A stretch of DNA of 39,746 nt, taken from Falsigemmobacter intermedius. Lineage in GTDB: Bacteria; Pseudomonadota; Alphaproteobacteria; Rhodobacterales; Rhodobacteraceae. The position numbers and the translations under genes were made by a program. The notes under the pieces were generated by a model that was not told the origin of the DNA, searched no databases, and saw only the letters and a program-made list of their open reading frames with translations. Positions 32,302 through 39,746 of this stretch are shown here, one piece after another (the stretch's first letter is position 1; every line of letters begins with the position of its first letter). The stretch lies in the NCBI RefSeq assembly GCF_004054105.1, contig NZ_SBLC01000026.1:1-39746 (forward strand), in the 5' to 3' direction.

Positions 32302-33318
32302 ATGAAGAAATCCGTTTTCCTCGGCACGCTGTCGCTCGCGGCACTCGCAGCCGGGATCACGCAGGCTGCGACTCTTGACGATGTCAAAGCCCGCGGCACG
32401 CTGAACTGCGGTGTCTCGACCGGCGTTAACGGCTTCTCCGCGCCGGATGCCCAGGGCGTGTGGCAGGGCTTTGACGTCTCTATCTGCCGCGCGGTCGCCG
32501 CTGCCGTGCTGAAAGACCCGATGAAGGTCAACTTCGTCTCGACCACCGGCCAGACCCGCTTCACCGCCCTGGCTTCCGGTGAGGTCGACATCCTGGCGCG
32601 GAACACCACCTGGACCCTCTCGCGGGATGCGGATCTGAAGTTCACCTTCATCGGTGTGAACTATTATGACGGTCAGGGTTTTATGGTCAAAAAAGATCTC
32701 GGCGTGACCTCGGCCAAAGAGCTTGAAGGCGCCACCGTCTGCATCCAGACCGGCACCACCACCGAGCTGAACCTGGCGGACTTCTTCAAGGCCAATAACC
32801 TGAAGTATGAGCCGGTTCCGGTCGAAACCAATGCCGAAGCGCAGCAGCAGTATCTGGCTGGTGCCTGCGACGTCTACACCACCGATGCTTCGGGCCTTGC
32901 TGCAACCCGCGGTGGCTTTGCGGATGCCGCCAACCACATCATTCTGCCGGAAATCATCTCAAAAGAGCCTCTGGGTCCGCTGGTCCGTCAGGGCGATGAC
33001 CAATGGGCTGACATCGGCCGCTGGGTTCTGAATGCGCTGATCGGTGCCGAAGAATACGGGATCACCGCGGCCAATATCGATGAGATGGCCAAGGGCACCG
33101 AGAATCCCGAGATCAACCGTCTGCTCGGTAAAGAAGGGGAACTGGGCGCGATGCTCGGCCTCGACAATGACTGGGCGATCCACGCGATCAAAGCCGTCGG
33201 CAACTATGGTGAGCTTTTTGAGGCCACCATCGGTGAGCAGACCCCGATCGGTCTGGCCCGTGGCCTGAACGCGCAGTGGACCCAGGGTGGTCTGCTCTAC
33301 GCTCCGCCGTTCCGCTGA
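32302..33318 (+). CDS. bztA: Glutamate/glutamine/aspartate/asparagine ABC transporter, periplasmic binding protein
   Basis: A 338-residue solute-binding protein of the AapJ/BztA family. A signal peptide (KKSVFLGTLSLAALAAGITQA, cleavage probably before ATLDD) directs it to the periplasm. RGTLNCGVSTGVNGFSAPD, AGACDVYTTDASGLAATRG and the ending APPF are typical. It captures polar amino acids for the BztBCD membrane complex encoded downstream. AGGAAGAGG precedes the ATG. The 237-base leader and the hairpin after the gene suggest it is expressed more strongly than the permease genes. Confidence 0.93.
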   Translation: MKKSVFLGTLSLAALAAGITQAATLDDVKARGTLNCGVSTGVNGFSAPDAQGVWQGFDVSICRAVAAAVLKDPMKVNFVSTTGQTRFTALASGEVDILARNTTWTLSRDADLKFTFIGVNYYDGQGFMVKKDLGVTSAKELEGATVCIQTGTTTELNLADFFKANNLKYEPVPVETNAEAQQQYLAGACDVYTTDASGLAATRGGFADAANHIILPEIISKEPLGPLVRQGDDQWADIGRWVLNALIGAEEYGITAANIDEMAKGTENPEINRLLGKEGELGAMLGLDNDWAIHAIKAVGNYGELFEATIGEQTPIGLARGLNAQWTQGGLLYAPPFR

Positions 33319-33328
33319 TTAAGGAGGG

Positions 33329-33354
33329 GGGCGCCCCTCGCGGGCGCCCTTTTC
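33329..33354 (+). terminator. Hairpin with T run between bztA and bztB
   Basis: GGGCGCCC (33329-33336) pairs with GGGCGCCC (33342-33349) across a CTCGC loop, followed by TTTTCC. It begins ten bases after the bztA stop and 102 bases before bztB. Such partial terminators behind binding-protein genes let the binding protein be made in excess over the permease. Confidence 0.65.
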
Positions 33355-33455
33355 CTCAGGCACGATACGATCTGAAATAACAACAGTCTGCCGCGGAAGA
33401 AGCTGCGCTGATCCGCCGAGCCGAAAGGCCGGGCAGACCCCAGGGGGTATTCGTT

Positions 33456-34709
33456 ATGACACCCGGAACCGACGCCCGAAGTGGCGATTTTCGGCTGAGC
33501 ATGCTGCTTTATGATACGCGGTATCGCTCGCTCACCCTTCAGTTTATCGCACTGGTCCTCTTTGTGCTCGCCGCCTGGTGGCTGGTGACCAATACGGTTG
33601 CCAACCTGAAGGCGCTTGGCAAAGACTTCAGCTTCGGCTTTCTGACCGTGCGTTCGGGTTATGATATTAACCAGCGCCTGATCGAATATACATCCGACAG
33701 CAGCCATGGCCGTGCCATGCTGGTGGGGCTTTTGAACACGCTGTTACTGGCCGCGCTCTCCTGCGTAACCGCCACGATTGTGGGCGTTTTCGCAGGGGTG
33801 CTGCGTCTGTCAGAGAACTGGCTGATTTCGCGTCTCATCGGCTTTTATGTCGAGATTTTCCGCAATATCCCGCTGGTTTTGTGGATCCTGCTGATCTTTG
33901 CGGTGATGACCGAATCCATGCCGGCACCCAATGCCTTCCGCGGGGAAAACGCCACCTCATCGATGCTGTTCTTCGACAGCGTGGCGATTACCAACCGCGG
34001 CGTCTATGTGCCCGAACCGCTGTTCGACCGCTCGCTCGGAAATATCGACCTCGGGATTTTTCTGGTCAGTGTGGATCTTCTGGCCATCCTCGCGGTGCTG
34101 GCCGTCTGTATCTACGCCTGGCGTAAGCTGAAAGCGCATGCGAGCGCGGTGCAGAATGCCACCGGGGTGCGGCCGACCACCTGGTGGAAGAGCCTCCTGA
34201 TCTTTGCGGTGCCGCTGCTGGCGCTGAAGCTGGCGCTTGGGTTTCATCTCGGGATGCCGGAGCTGAAGGGCTTTAACTTCGCCGGCGGGACTTACATGCG
34301 AAACTCTTTCTTCGCGATGTGGGTGGCGCTGACGCTTTATACCGGGGCTTTCATCGCCGAGACGGTGCGGGGCGGTATCCTCGCCATTTCGCGCGGGCAG
34401 TCTGAGGCGGCTTTCGCGCTTGGCCTGCGTCCGGGGCGCACCATGAGCCTGGTGATCCTGCCCCAGGCGCTGCGCGTCATTATTCCGCCGATGATCTCGC
34501 AATATCTCAATATCACCAAGAACACCTCTCTCGCGCTGGCGGTGGGTTATATGGATCTGCGCGCCACGCTGGGCGGGATCACCATCAATCAGACCGGCCG
34601 CGAGCTGGAGGGGATGCTGCTGCTGATGCTGACCTATCTGGTCATCTCGCTGATCATTTCCATGGTGATGAACTGGTATAACGCCAGTGTCCGGCTGAAG
34701 GAGCGCTGA
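33456..34709 (+). CDS. bztB: Amino-acid ABC transporter permease BztB/AapQ type
   Basis: A 417-residue inner-membrane permease, long as expected for this family because of a large insert between the first membrane helices. Several hydrophobic helices are visible, and the EAA-type coupling loop AETVRGGILAISRGQSEAA, which contacts the ATPase, lies near residues 305-325. It forms a heterodimer with BztC, whose gene begins one base after its stop. The N-terminal region is predicted to be cytoplasmic up to about residue 25. Confidence 0.93.
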   Translation: MTPGTDARSGDFRLSMLLYDTRYRSLTLQFIALVLFVLAAWWLVTNTVANLKALGKDFSFGFLTVRSGYDINQRLIEYTSDSSHGRAMLVGLLNTLLLAALSCVTATIVGVFAGVLRLSENWLISRLIGFYVEIFRNIPLVLWILLIFAVMTESMPAPNAFRGENATSSMLFFDSVAITNRGVYVPEPLFDRSLGNIDLGIFLVSVDLLAILAVLAVCIYAWRKLKAHASAVQNATGVRPTTWWKSLLIFAVPLLALKLALGFHLGMPELKGFNFAGGTYMRNSFFAMWVALTLYTGAFIAETVRGGILAISRGQSEAAFALGLRPGRTMSLVILPQALRVIIPPMISQYLNITKNTSLALAVGYMDLRATLGGITINQTGRELEGMLLLMLTYLVISLIISMVMNWYNASVRLKER

Positions 34710-34710
34710 G

Positions 34711-35994
34711 ATGGATAATTCCTCCTTTGTCCGCAAAGAGATGCTGGCGCCCAGACCGGCCCCCGTCTCTGAGACCGGAGCGATCGGCTGGATGCGGCAG
34801 AAGCTGTTTTCAGGTCCGCTGAACATCTTTCTGACGGTGGTTTCGCTGGCGATCATCTTCTGGGTTGTGACCCATACGGCACCCTGGTTCATCAACGGCG
34901 TCTGGAAAGCCTCAAGCCTTGCTGAGTGCCGTGAGATTCTGAACGGCGCCACCGGGGCCTGCTGGGCGGTGATCACCGAGCGCTGGCACCAGCTGATTTT
35001 CGGCTTCTACCCGCCTGAGCTTTACTGGCGCCCGATCCTGGCCTTCGTGCTGATGCTGGTGGCGCTGGCGCCGGTGCTTTACCCCTCGGTGCCGCGCGGG
35101 ATGATCTGGTTTTCGCTGCTTTATCCGCTGATCGGTTTCTGGCTTTTATGGGGAGGCACGCTCTGGCTTCCGGTGGTCGTGCTGCTGGGCCCGGTTGTGG
35201 GCTATGTGGTCTACCGGGTGCTGCGCGGATACAGCTCTGCGCTTGGGATGATCCTCGGGGCTGTGGTGATCCTTGCCTTCTGGCTGTGGCTCGCCGGGCC
35301 GCTGTCGCAGGATCTGCAGCGGATGATCCCCATGGCGATCCGCGAGGTGCCCTCGCGCGATTTCGGCGGTTTCATGCTGTCGATCATCATCGGCGTGACC
35401 GGCATCGCACTCTCGCTGCCGCTGGGCATCGTGCTGGCGCTTGGCCGCAAGTCGGACATGTTCCTGATCCGCATTCTCAGCGTGGGATTCATTGAGTTTG
35501 TGCGCGGCGTGCCGCTGATTGCGCTTCTCTTCACGGCCTCGCTCCTGCTGAACTATTTCCTGCCGCCGGGGACCAACTTTGACATCATCCTGCGGGTGAT
35601 CATCATGGTGACCCTCTTTGCCGCGGCCTATATGGCCGAGGTGGTGCGCGGTGGTCTCGCGGCGCTGCCGCGCGGGCAATATGAGGCGGCCGATGCACTC
35701 GGGCTTGATTATTGGCGCGCGCAGCGGCTGGTCATCATGCCTCAGGCGCTGAAAATCTCGATTCCGGGCATCGTCAACACCTTCATCGGCCTTTTCAAAG
35801 ACACCACGCTGGTGGTCTTTATCGGCCTTCTTGATCCCATCGGTCTGTCGAACTCCATCCGCGCCAATGCGGCCTGGAACGGCATCTATTGGGAGCTTTT
35901 CATCTTCATCGGCCTTTGCTTCTTCATCATCTGCTTTGGCATGTCGCGCTATTCGCTCTGGCTGGAGCGGAAGTTGAAGACCGATCACCGTTAA
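34711..35994 (+). CDS. bztC: Amino-acid ABC transporter permease BztC/AapM type
   Basis: A 427-residue inner-membrane permease, partner of BztB. About eight to ten hydrophobic stretches; the segment [20 protein letters not shown] and neighbouring ones form the extra helices special to this family. The EAA loop [19 protein letters not shown] is near residues 310-328. Start ATG 34711 is almost contiguous with the bztB stop. Followed after ten bases by the ATPase gene. Confidence 0.93.
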   Translation: MDNSSFVRKEMLAPRPAPVSETGAIGWMRQKLFSGPLNIFLTVVSLAIIFWVVTHTAPWFINGVWKASSLAECREILNGATGACWAVITERWHQLIFGFYPPELYWRPILAFVLMLVALAPVLYPSVPRGMIWFSLLYPLIGFWLLWGGTLWLPVVVLLGPVVGYVVYRVLRGYSSALGMILGAVVILAFWLWLAGPLSQDLQRMIPMAIREVPSRDFGGFMLSIIIGVTGIALSLPLGIVLALGRKSDMFLIRILSVGFIEFVRGVPLIALLFTASLLLNYFLPPGTNFDIILRVIIMVTLFAAAYMAEVVRGGLAALPRGQYEAADALGLDYWRAQRLVIMPQALKISIPGIVNTFIGLFKDTTLVVFIGLLDPIGLSNSIRANAAWNGIYWELFIFIGLCFFIICFGMSRYSLWLERKLKTDHR

Positions 35995-36004
35995 GGAACC
36001 TGTC

Positions 36005-36787
36005 ATGACACAAACCGCTGCTCAACACGCCGCCGCGATGCAGGTCTCTGACGAGGCTGCGATCCAGATCCGCAATATGAACAAGTGGTATGGCGCGTTC
36101 CACGTGCTGCGCGACATCAATATGACCGTTCACCGGGGCGAGCGGATCGTGATCTGCGGCCCCTCAGGCTCGGGGAAATCGACGCTGATCCGCTGCATCA
36201 ACCGTCTGGAAGAGCATCAGGACGGCCAGATCATCGTGGACGGGACGGAGCTGACCTCGGATCTGAAGAACATCGACAAGGTGCGCTCAGAGGTGGGGAT
36301 GGTGTTTCAGCACTTTAACCTCTTTCCGCATCTGACCATCCTCGAGAACTGCACCCTTGCGCCGATCTGGGTCCGTAAGGTCCCCAAACGTGAGGCAGAG
36401 GAGGTGGCGATGCACTTCCTTGAAAAGGTGAAGATCCCAGAGCAGGCGCATAAATACCCCGGCCAGCTTTCGGGCGGTCAGCAGCAGCGTGTGGCCATCG
36501 CCCGCTCGCTCTGCATGAAGCCGCGCATCATGCTCTTTGATGAGCCGACTTCGGCGCTTGACCCCGAGATGATCAAAGAGGTGCTCGACACCATGATTGA
36601 GCTGGCAGAGGAAGGCATGACCATGCTCTGCGTGACCCATGAGATGGGCTTTGCCCAGGCCGTGGCGAACCGGGTGATCTTTATGGATCAGGGGCAGATC
36701 GTCGAAGAAAATGCTCCGAAAGAGTTTTTCAACAACCCGCAGAGCGAGCGCACGAAGCTCTTCCTCAGCCAGATCCTTGGCCACTGA
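36005..36787 (+). CDS. bztD: Amino-acid ABC transporter ATP-binding protein BztD/AapP type
   Basis: A 260-residue ATPase that powers the importer. Walker [10 protein letters not shown] is at residues 52-60, the Q loop follows in [12 protein letters not shown], the signature is [15 protein letters not shown], Walker B is [14 protein letters not shown] and the H loop is VTHEMGFA. The N-terminal 20 residues are a variable extension. AAGGA stands before the ATG. Last gene of the bztABCD operon. Confidence 0.95.
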   Translation: MTQTAAQHAAAMQVSDEAAIQIRNMNKWYGAFHVLRDINMTVHRGERIVICGPSGSGKSTLIRCINRLEEHQDGQIIVDGTELTSDLKNIDKVRSEVGMVFQHFNLFPHLTILENCTLAPIWVRKVPKREAEEVAMHFLEKVKIPEQAHKYPGQLSGGQQQRVAIARSLCMKPRIMLFDEPTSALDPEMIKEVLDTMIELAEEGMTMLCVTHEMGFAQAVANRVIFMDQGQIVEENAPKEFFNNPQSERTKLFLSQILGH

Positions 36788-36812
36788 GGGGCAGGGGGTT
36801 TACGCAATGACG

Positions 36813-36834
36813 GGGGCGCGTTAGACCGCGCCCC
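36813..36834 (+). terminator. Hairpin after bztD
   Basis: An 8-bp stem GGGGCGCG/CGCGCCCC (36813-36820 with 36827-36834) and a TTAGAC loop, 25 bases after bztD. It has no T run, so termination would be weak or depend on a factor; cmk starts only 21 bases later. Confidence 0.45.
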
Positions 36835-36855
36835 TGACTGCATTTGGGGATGACG

Positions 36856-37455
36856 ATGATCTTTACGGTGGCGGTGGATGGCCCGGCGGCAGCCGGTAAA
36901 GGCACGATCAGCCGTGCGGTGGCGGCGGAGTTCGGCTTTGCGCATCTCGACACGGGCCTTCTCTATCGTGCCGTGGGCGTCGTCTCTGAGGCGCGTGCCG
37001 CCGATCCGGCGCAGGTCGCCCGCAGCCTCACCCCTGAGGATCTGGCGCGTGACGATCTGCGCAGCCTGGCAGCAGGCGATGCCGCAAGCCGTGTGGCGGT
37101 GATCCCTGCGGTTCGCGCGGCCCTCGTTGATTTTCAAAGAAGTTTCGCCCGGCGTGCGGGCGGGGCTGTTCTTGACGGCCGCGACATCGGCACGGTGATC
37201 TGCCCTGAGGCAGAGGTAAAGCTTTTCGTCACCGCCTCTGCCGAAGCGCGCGCGCATCGCCGCTGGCTTGAGGTGGGCGGTGATGCGGCGCAGGTTCTGG
37301 CCGAGGTGCGTGCCCGCGATGAGCGTGACATGAACCGCGCGGAGGCCCCTTTGCGGCCGGCCGCTGACGCCGTGCTGCTCGATACCACCGATCTGTCGGT
37401 TGCAGAGGCCGTGGCCCGGGCCGCTGCCCTGATCCGCGCCCGTCTGCCCCGTTAA
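36856..37455 (+). CDS. cmk: Cytidylate kinase
   Basis: A 199-residue nucleoside monophosphate kinase that phosphorylates CMP and dCMP. The P-loop is [17 protein letters not shown], followed by [14 protein letters not shown], the [21 protein letters not shown] segment and [19 protein letters not shown] 36856 is chosen because GGGGA lies just upstream at usual spacing; ATG 36850 and TTG 36844 are also in frame and would add only a few residues. Cytoplasmic. It sits between the transporter operon and the flagellar genes. Confidence 0.92.
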   Translation: MIFTVAVDGPAAAGKGTISRAVAAEFGFAHLDTGLLYRAVGVVSEARAADPAQVARSLTPEDLARDDLRSLAAGDAASRVAVIPAVRAALVDFQRSFARRAGGAVLDGRDIGTVICPEAEVKLFVTASAEARAHRRWLEVGGDAAQVLAEVRARDERDMNRAEAPLRPAADAVLLDTTDLSVAEAVARAAALIRARLPR

Positions 37456-37513
37456 ACCCCTCCTAACCCGGCTGTGCGATACCTGATCCCGGGTGTGACG
37501 GAAGGGTATCAGC

Positions 37514-38341
37514 ATGGCAGGGCCAGGGAATGCGGCGCCGGTAATCATAAAGCGCAGAAAATCAGTCCAGGAAGGTGGCCATCACGGCGGCGCCTGGAAG
37601 GTCGCCTATGCGGATTTCGTGACCGCGATGATGGCCTTTTTCCTGCTGATGTGGCTGCTTAACGCGACCACTGACAAGCAGCGCAAGGGCATTGCGGATT
37701 ACTTCAACCCGGTGATGCCCATCCACCGCACCTCCGGCGGTGGTGACGGGATGTTTGAGGGCGATTCGCTCTTCTCCGAAGACAGCCGCGCCCGCGAGGG
37801 GTCCGGAGCGGCCGCCCGACACCCTTCTGAGCAACGCCGCGCCATGGGCCTTGAAGCTGACACTGGCGGAGAGCAGAAGGTTCTGAAGGACCTTATGGCC
37901 CGGCTCGACGGCCTGGGCGGCGAAAGCCCTGAGCGGCTGGCTCTGATGCGCCATATTGTGACGGGCCTCACCGATGAGGGGCTGGTGGTTGAGCTTTTTG
38001 ACCTGACCGATCGCCCGCTTTTTGACGGAGAGAGTGAACGTCCCACGCAGATTTTGCGCGATCTGATTCCCGTGGTGGCCGGTGCCTTTGCCCTGGTCGA
38101 AAATGCGGTAGCCGTGCATGGTCATGTCCGCAGTCTGCCGATCACAAGGATTGAAAATCCGGTCTGGCAGCAGTCTTCTTCACGCGCGCATCAGGCCCGT
38201 CAGTTGATGGAGCTTTCGGGGTTCGCTCCGGCGCGTATGCGGCGGGTTTCGGGCTTTGCAGACCGCCGTCCGGCGGTGGCAGACCCCATGGTCGCGCGGA
38301 ATAATCGCATTGAATTCGTGCTCTTACGCAATGGCACGTAA
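37514..38341 (+). CDS. motB: Flagellar stator protein MotB-like
   Basis: A 275-residue inner-membrane protein that anchors the flagellar stator to peptidoglycan. The single membrane helix VAYADFVTAMMAFFLLMWLL (about 30-49) carries the proton-binding Asp34. After a plug-like and flexible region, a C-terminal OmpA-like domain (about 165-272) ends with RNNRIEFVLLRN. The OmpA-like part is divergent from standard MotB. No MotA gene is in the window. It is followed by flgE, the usual order in Rhodobacteraceae flagellar clusters. Confidence 0.88.
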   Translation: MAGPGNAAPVIIKRRKSVQEGGHHGGAWKVAYADFVTAMMAFFLLMWLLNATTDKQRKGIADYFNPVMPIHRTSGGGDGMFEGDSLFSEDSRAREGSGAAARHPSEQRRAMGLEADTGGEQKVLKDLMARLDGLGGESPERLALMRHIVTGLTDEGLVVELFDLTDRPLFDGESERPTQILRDLIPVVAGAFALVENAVAVHGHVRSLPITRIENPVWQQSSSRAHQARQLMELSGFAPARMRRVSGFADRRPAVADPMVARNNRIEFVLLRNGT

Positions 38342-38431
38342 GTTTTCGGCCCCATTAGCCGACCGTTAAGGCCTTTGCCGCATTCTGAAGACCACCGGAC
38401 CGGAATCGCGGTCGCAATAAGGGGTCCAGAA

Positions 38432-39742
38432 ATGACGATTTCTTCTTCGCTGAGTGCCGGGGTTGCCGGTCTGAACGCCAATGCGGTGCGGCTCGCCGCC
38501 ATTTCGGACAATATCTCCAACTCCGCCACGCTCGGCTATAAACGGGCTGAGGTGGATTTTCATGCGATGGTCGTGGGCTCGGGGAATTCTGCACGCTATA
38601 TTGCGGGCGGGGTCACAACCACAAATCAGCGCCTGATCGATCAAAGCGGCGCGCTGACGCAGACCAATAACGTCACGGATATTTCGATCAGCGGTCGCGG
38701 GTTCTTACCTGTGACAAAGCTCTCTGCGCTGCCGGAAAGCGGCAGTCCCCTGAGTTTCGGTCTGCGGACGACCGGATCGTTCCGCGCCAACAGCGATGGC
38801 TATCTGGTCAATGCAACCGGCCAGGTGCTGCTTGGCTGGCCTGCAGATGCGACCGGCAATATCCCGACCCAGCCGCGCGAGACCATCAGCGCGCTGCGGC
38901 CTGTGCAGGTCAATATGGCCGCGCTTGCAGCCAATCCCACGACCAATGCCGCGATCAGCCTGAACCTTCCCGCAACCGATACCGCAGCCGGGGGCTCCGG
39001 CCAGCCCTATGAAATGACGATGGAATACTACAACCCCCTTGGTGAGGCAGGTTGGATGACCTATCGCTTCACGCCGATTATTCCTGCCACGGGCTCCTCC
39101 AACCAATGGACCATGGAGATTGAGGACAGCATCAGTGCCTCGACACTGGGCAGCTGGGCTCTCGATTTTGCGACCCTTGGGCCTGCTGCCGGCATGCTGC
39201 AATCTGCGACGCCTGTCGGGGCGAGTCCGGCCTATGATGCCGCCACAGGTCAGATCGGTCTGACCCTGCCCCACGGCCCGGTCACCCTCTCCATCGGTAA
39301 GCCGGGTGAGCCCGGGGGGCTTTCACAGCTGGCCGCCGGATTTGTGCCCTCAGCGCCCGTTAAAGACGGCAGCCCGGTTTCTTCCGTTGTCGCTCTCGAA
39401 CTGGATGAACAGGGGAACCTTTATGGTGTCTATGACCGCGGGTTTTCGAAGCTTCTCTACCAAATCCCGGTGGCCGACGTTCGCAACCCTAACGGGCTGA
39501 TCTCTCTGGGGGATCAGACCTATCAGGTCAGCAGCACTTCCGGTTCGTTCTACCTGTGGGACGCCGGCACGGGTCCGGCCGGGGTGACGCGCTCATTCAC
39601 CCGCGAAGAAAGCAGCACGGATGTCGCCCATGAGCTGACGCAGCTGATCCAGACGCAGCGGGCCTATTCATCCAATGCCAAGGTTGTGATTTTCCGCGCA
39701 GAACTGACCCGGGATTTCCATCGAGAAGTGACCCACCTTTGA
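38432..39742 (+). CDS. flgE: Flagellar hook protein
   Basis: A 436-residue structural protein of the flagellar hook, exported by the flagellar type III apparatus. The N-terminal D0 region SLSAGVAGLNANAVRLAAIS and DNISNSATLGYKRAEVDF, then GRGFLPV, and the C-terminal helix ELTQLIQTQRAYSSNAKVV are diagnostic. The start at 38432 has AAGGGG upstream; an in-frame ATG at 38375 is not supported. The stop falls four bases before the window end, so the following flagellar genes are not visible. Confidence 0.93.
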   Translation: MTISSSLSAGVAGLNANAVRLAAISDNISNSATLGYKRAEVDFHAMVVGSGNSARYIAGGVTTTNQRLIDQSGALTQTNNVTDISISGRGFLPVTKLSALPESGSPLSFGLRTTGSFRANSDGYLVNATGQVLLGWPADATGNIPTQPRETISALRPVQVNMAALAANPTTNAAISLNLPATDTAAGGSGQPYEMTMEYYNPLGEAGWMTYRFTPIIPATGSSNQWTMEIEDSISASTLGSWALDFATLGPAAGMLQSATPVGASPAYDAATGQIGLTLPHGPVTLSIGKPGEPGGLSQLAAGFVPSAPVKDGSPVSSVVALELDEQGNLYGVYDRGFSKLLYQIPVADVRNPNGLISLGDQTYQVSSTSGSFYLWDAGTGPAGVTRSFTREESSTDVAHELTQLIQTQRAYSSNAKVVIFRAELTRDFHREVTHL

Positions 39743-39746
39743 TTAT

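Noticed and set aside
1-39746. CRISPR arrays, complete insertion sequences, prophage, rRNA genes, toxin-antitoxin pairs or a defence island.
   Set aside because: No regularly spaced repeats, no integrase or complete transposase, and no rRNA or defence-type genes were seen; only the IS remnant at the left edge.

Overview
The window reads as a high-GC alphaproteobacterial chromosome, most likely family Rhodobacteraceae (Paracoccaceae). The supports are a bztABCD-type glutamate/glutamine/aspartate/asparagine transporter, a DUF2794 protein, an accD-folC pair, an ATP12-type F1 assembly chaperone, a cmk-motB-flgE flagellar junction and the general gene style. About 42 genes are supportable, mostly closely packed housekeeping genes.

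Left end (1-640): a scar of mobile DNA. It holds a cut-off IS66-type TnpA fragment, an AT-rich ORF of unknown function that looks decapitated, and the 5' half of a tRNA (arginine-like) whose 3' half is gone. Typical chromosomal sequence starts right after it.

751-7788: a GntR-like LacI regulator; convergent to it a lytic transglycosylase (MltB type) and RNase R; then bolA, a 22-codon membrane peptide and a monothiol glutaredoxin in one minus-strand run; then argG. 7972-14534: threonine dehydratase, an Hpt protein divergent from a response regulator/PP2C phosphatase, a Nudix hydrolase, the operon hslO - CoA-type Nudix - CCA-adding enzyme, and DUF2794.

14576-21576 (all minus): MarR regulator, atypical crotonase, acyl-CoA dehydrogenase, RidA and aryl-CoA ligase form a catabolic operon resembling the 2-aminobenzoyl-CoA (anthranilate) route, followed by accD and folC. 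21826-28801: HI0933-like flavoprotein, mscL, an Lrp-type regulator, pnp, a small secreted protein inserted between pnp and rpsO, rpsO, and an RTX calcium-binding protein.

28790-32064: a fluoroacetate-dehalogenase-like hydrolase lies divergent from crcB (fluoride exporter), which is coupled to a pseudouridine synthase and ATP12. 32302-36787: bztABCD with a hairpin between bztA and bztB. 36856-39742: cmk, motB and flgE, the start of a flagellar cluster that continues past the right edge.

No CRISPR array, complete prophage or complete insertion sequence was seen. The most interesting points are the catabolic operon built around a crotonase lacking both canonical catalytic glutamates and with no visible ring hydroxylase, the dehalogenase/fluoride-exporter pair, the membrane peptide between bolA and grxD, the broken tRNA at an island border, and a two-copy intergenic element.
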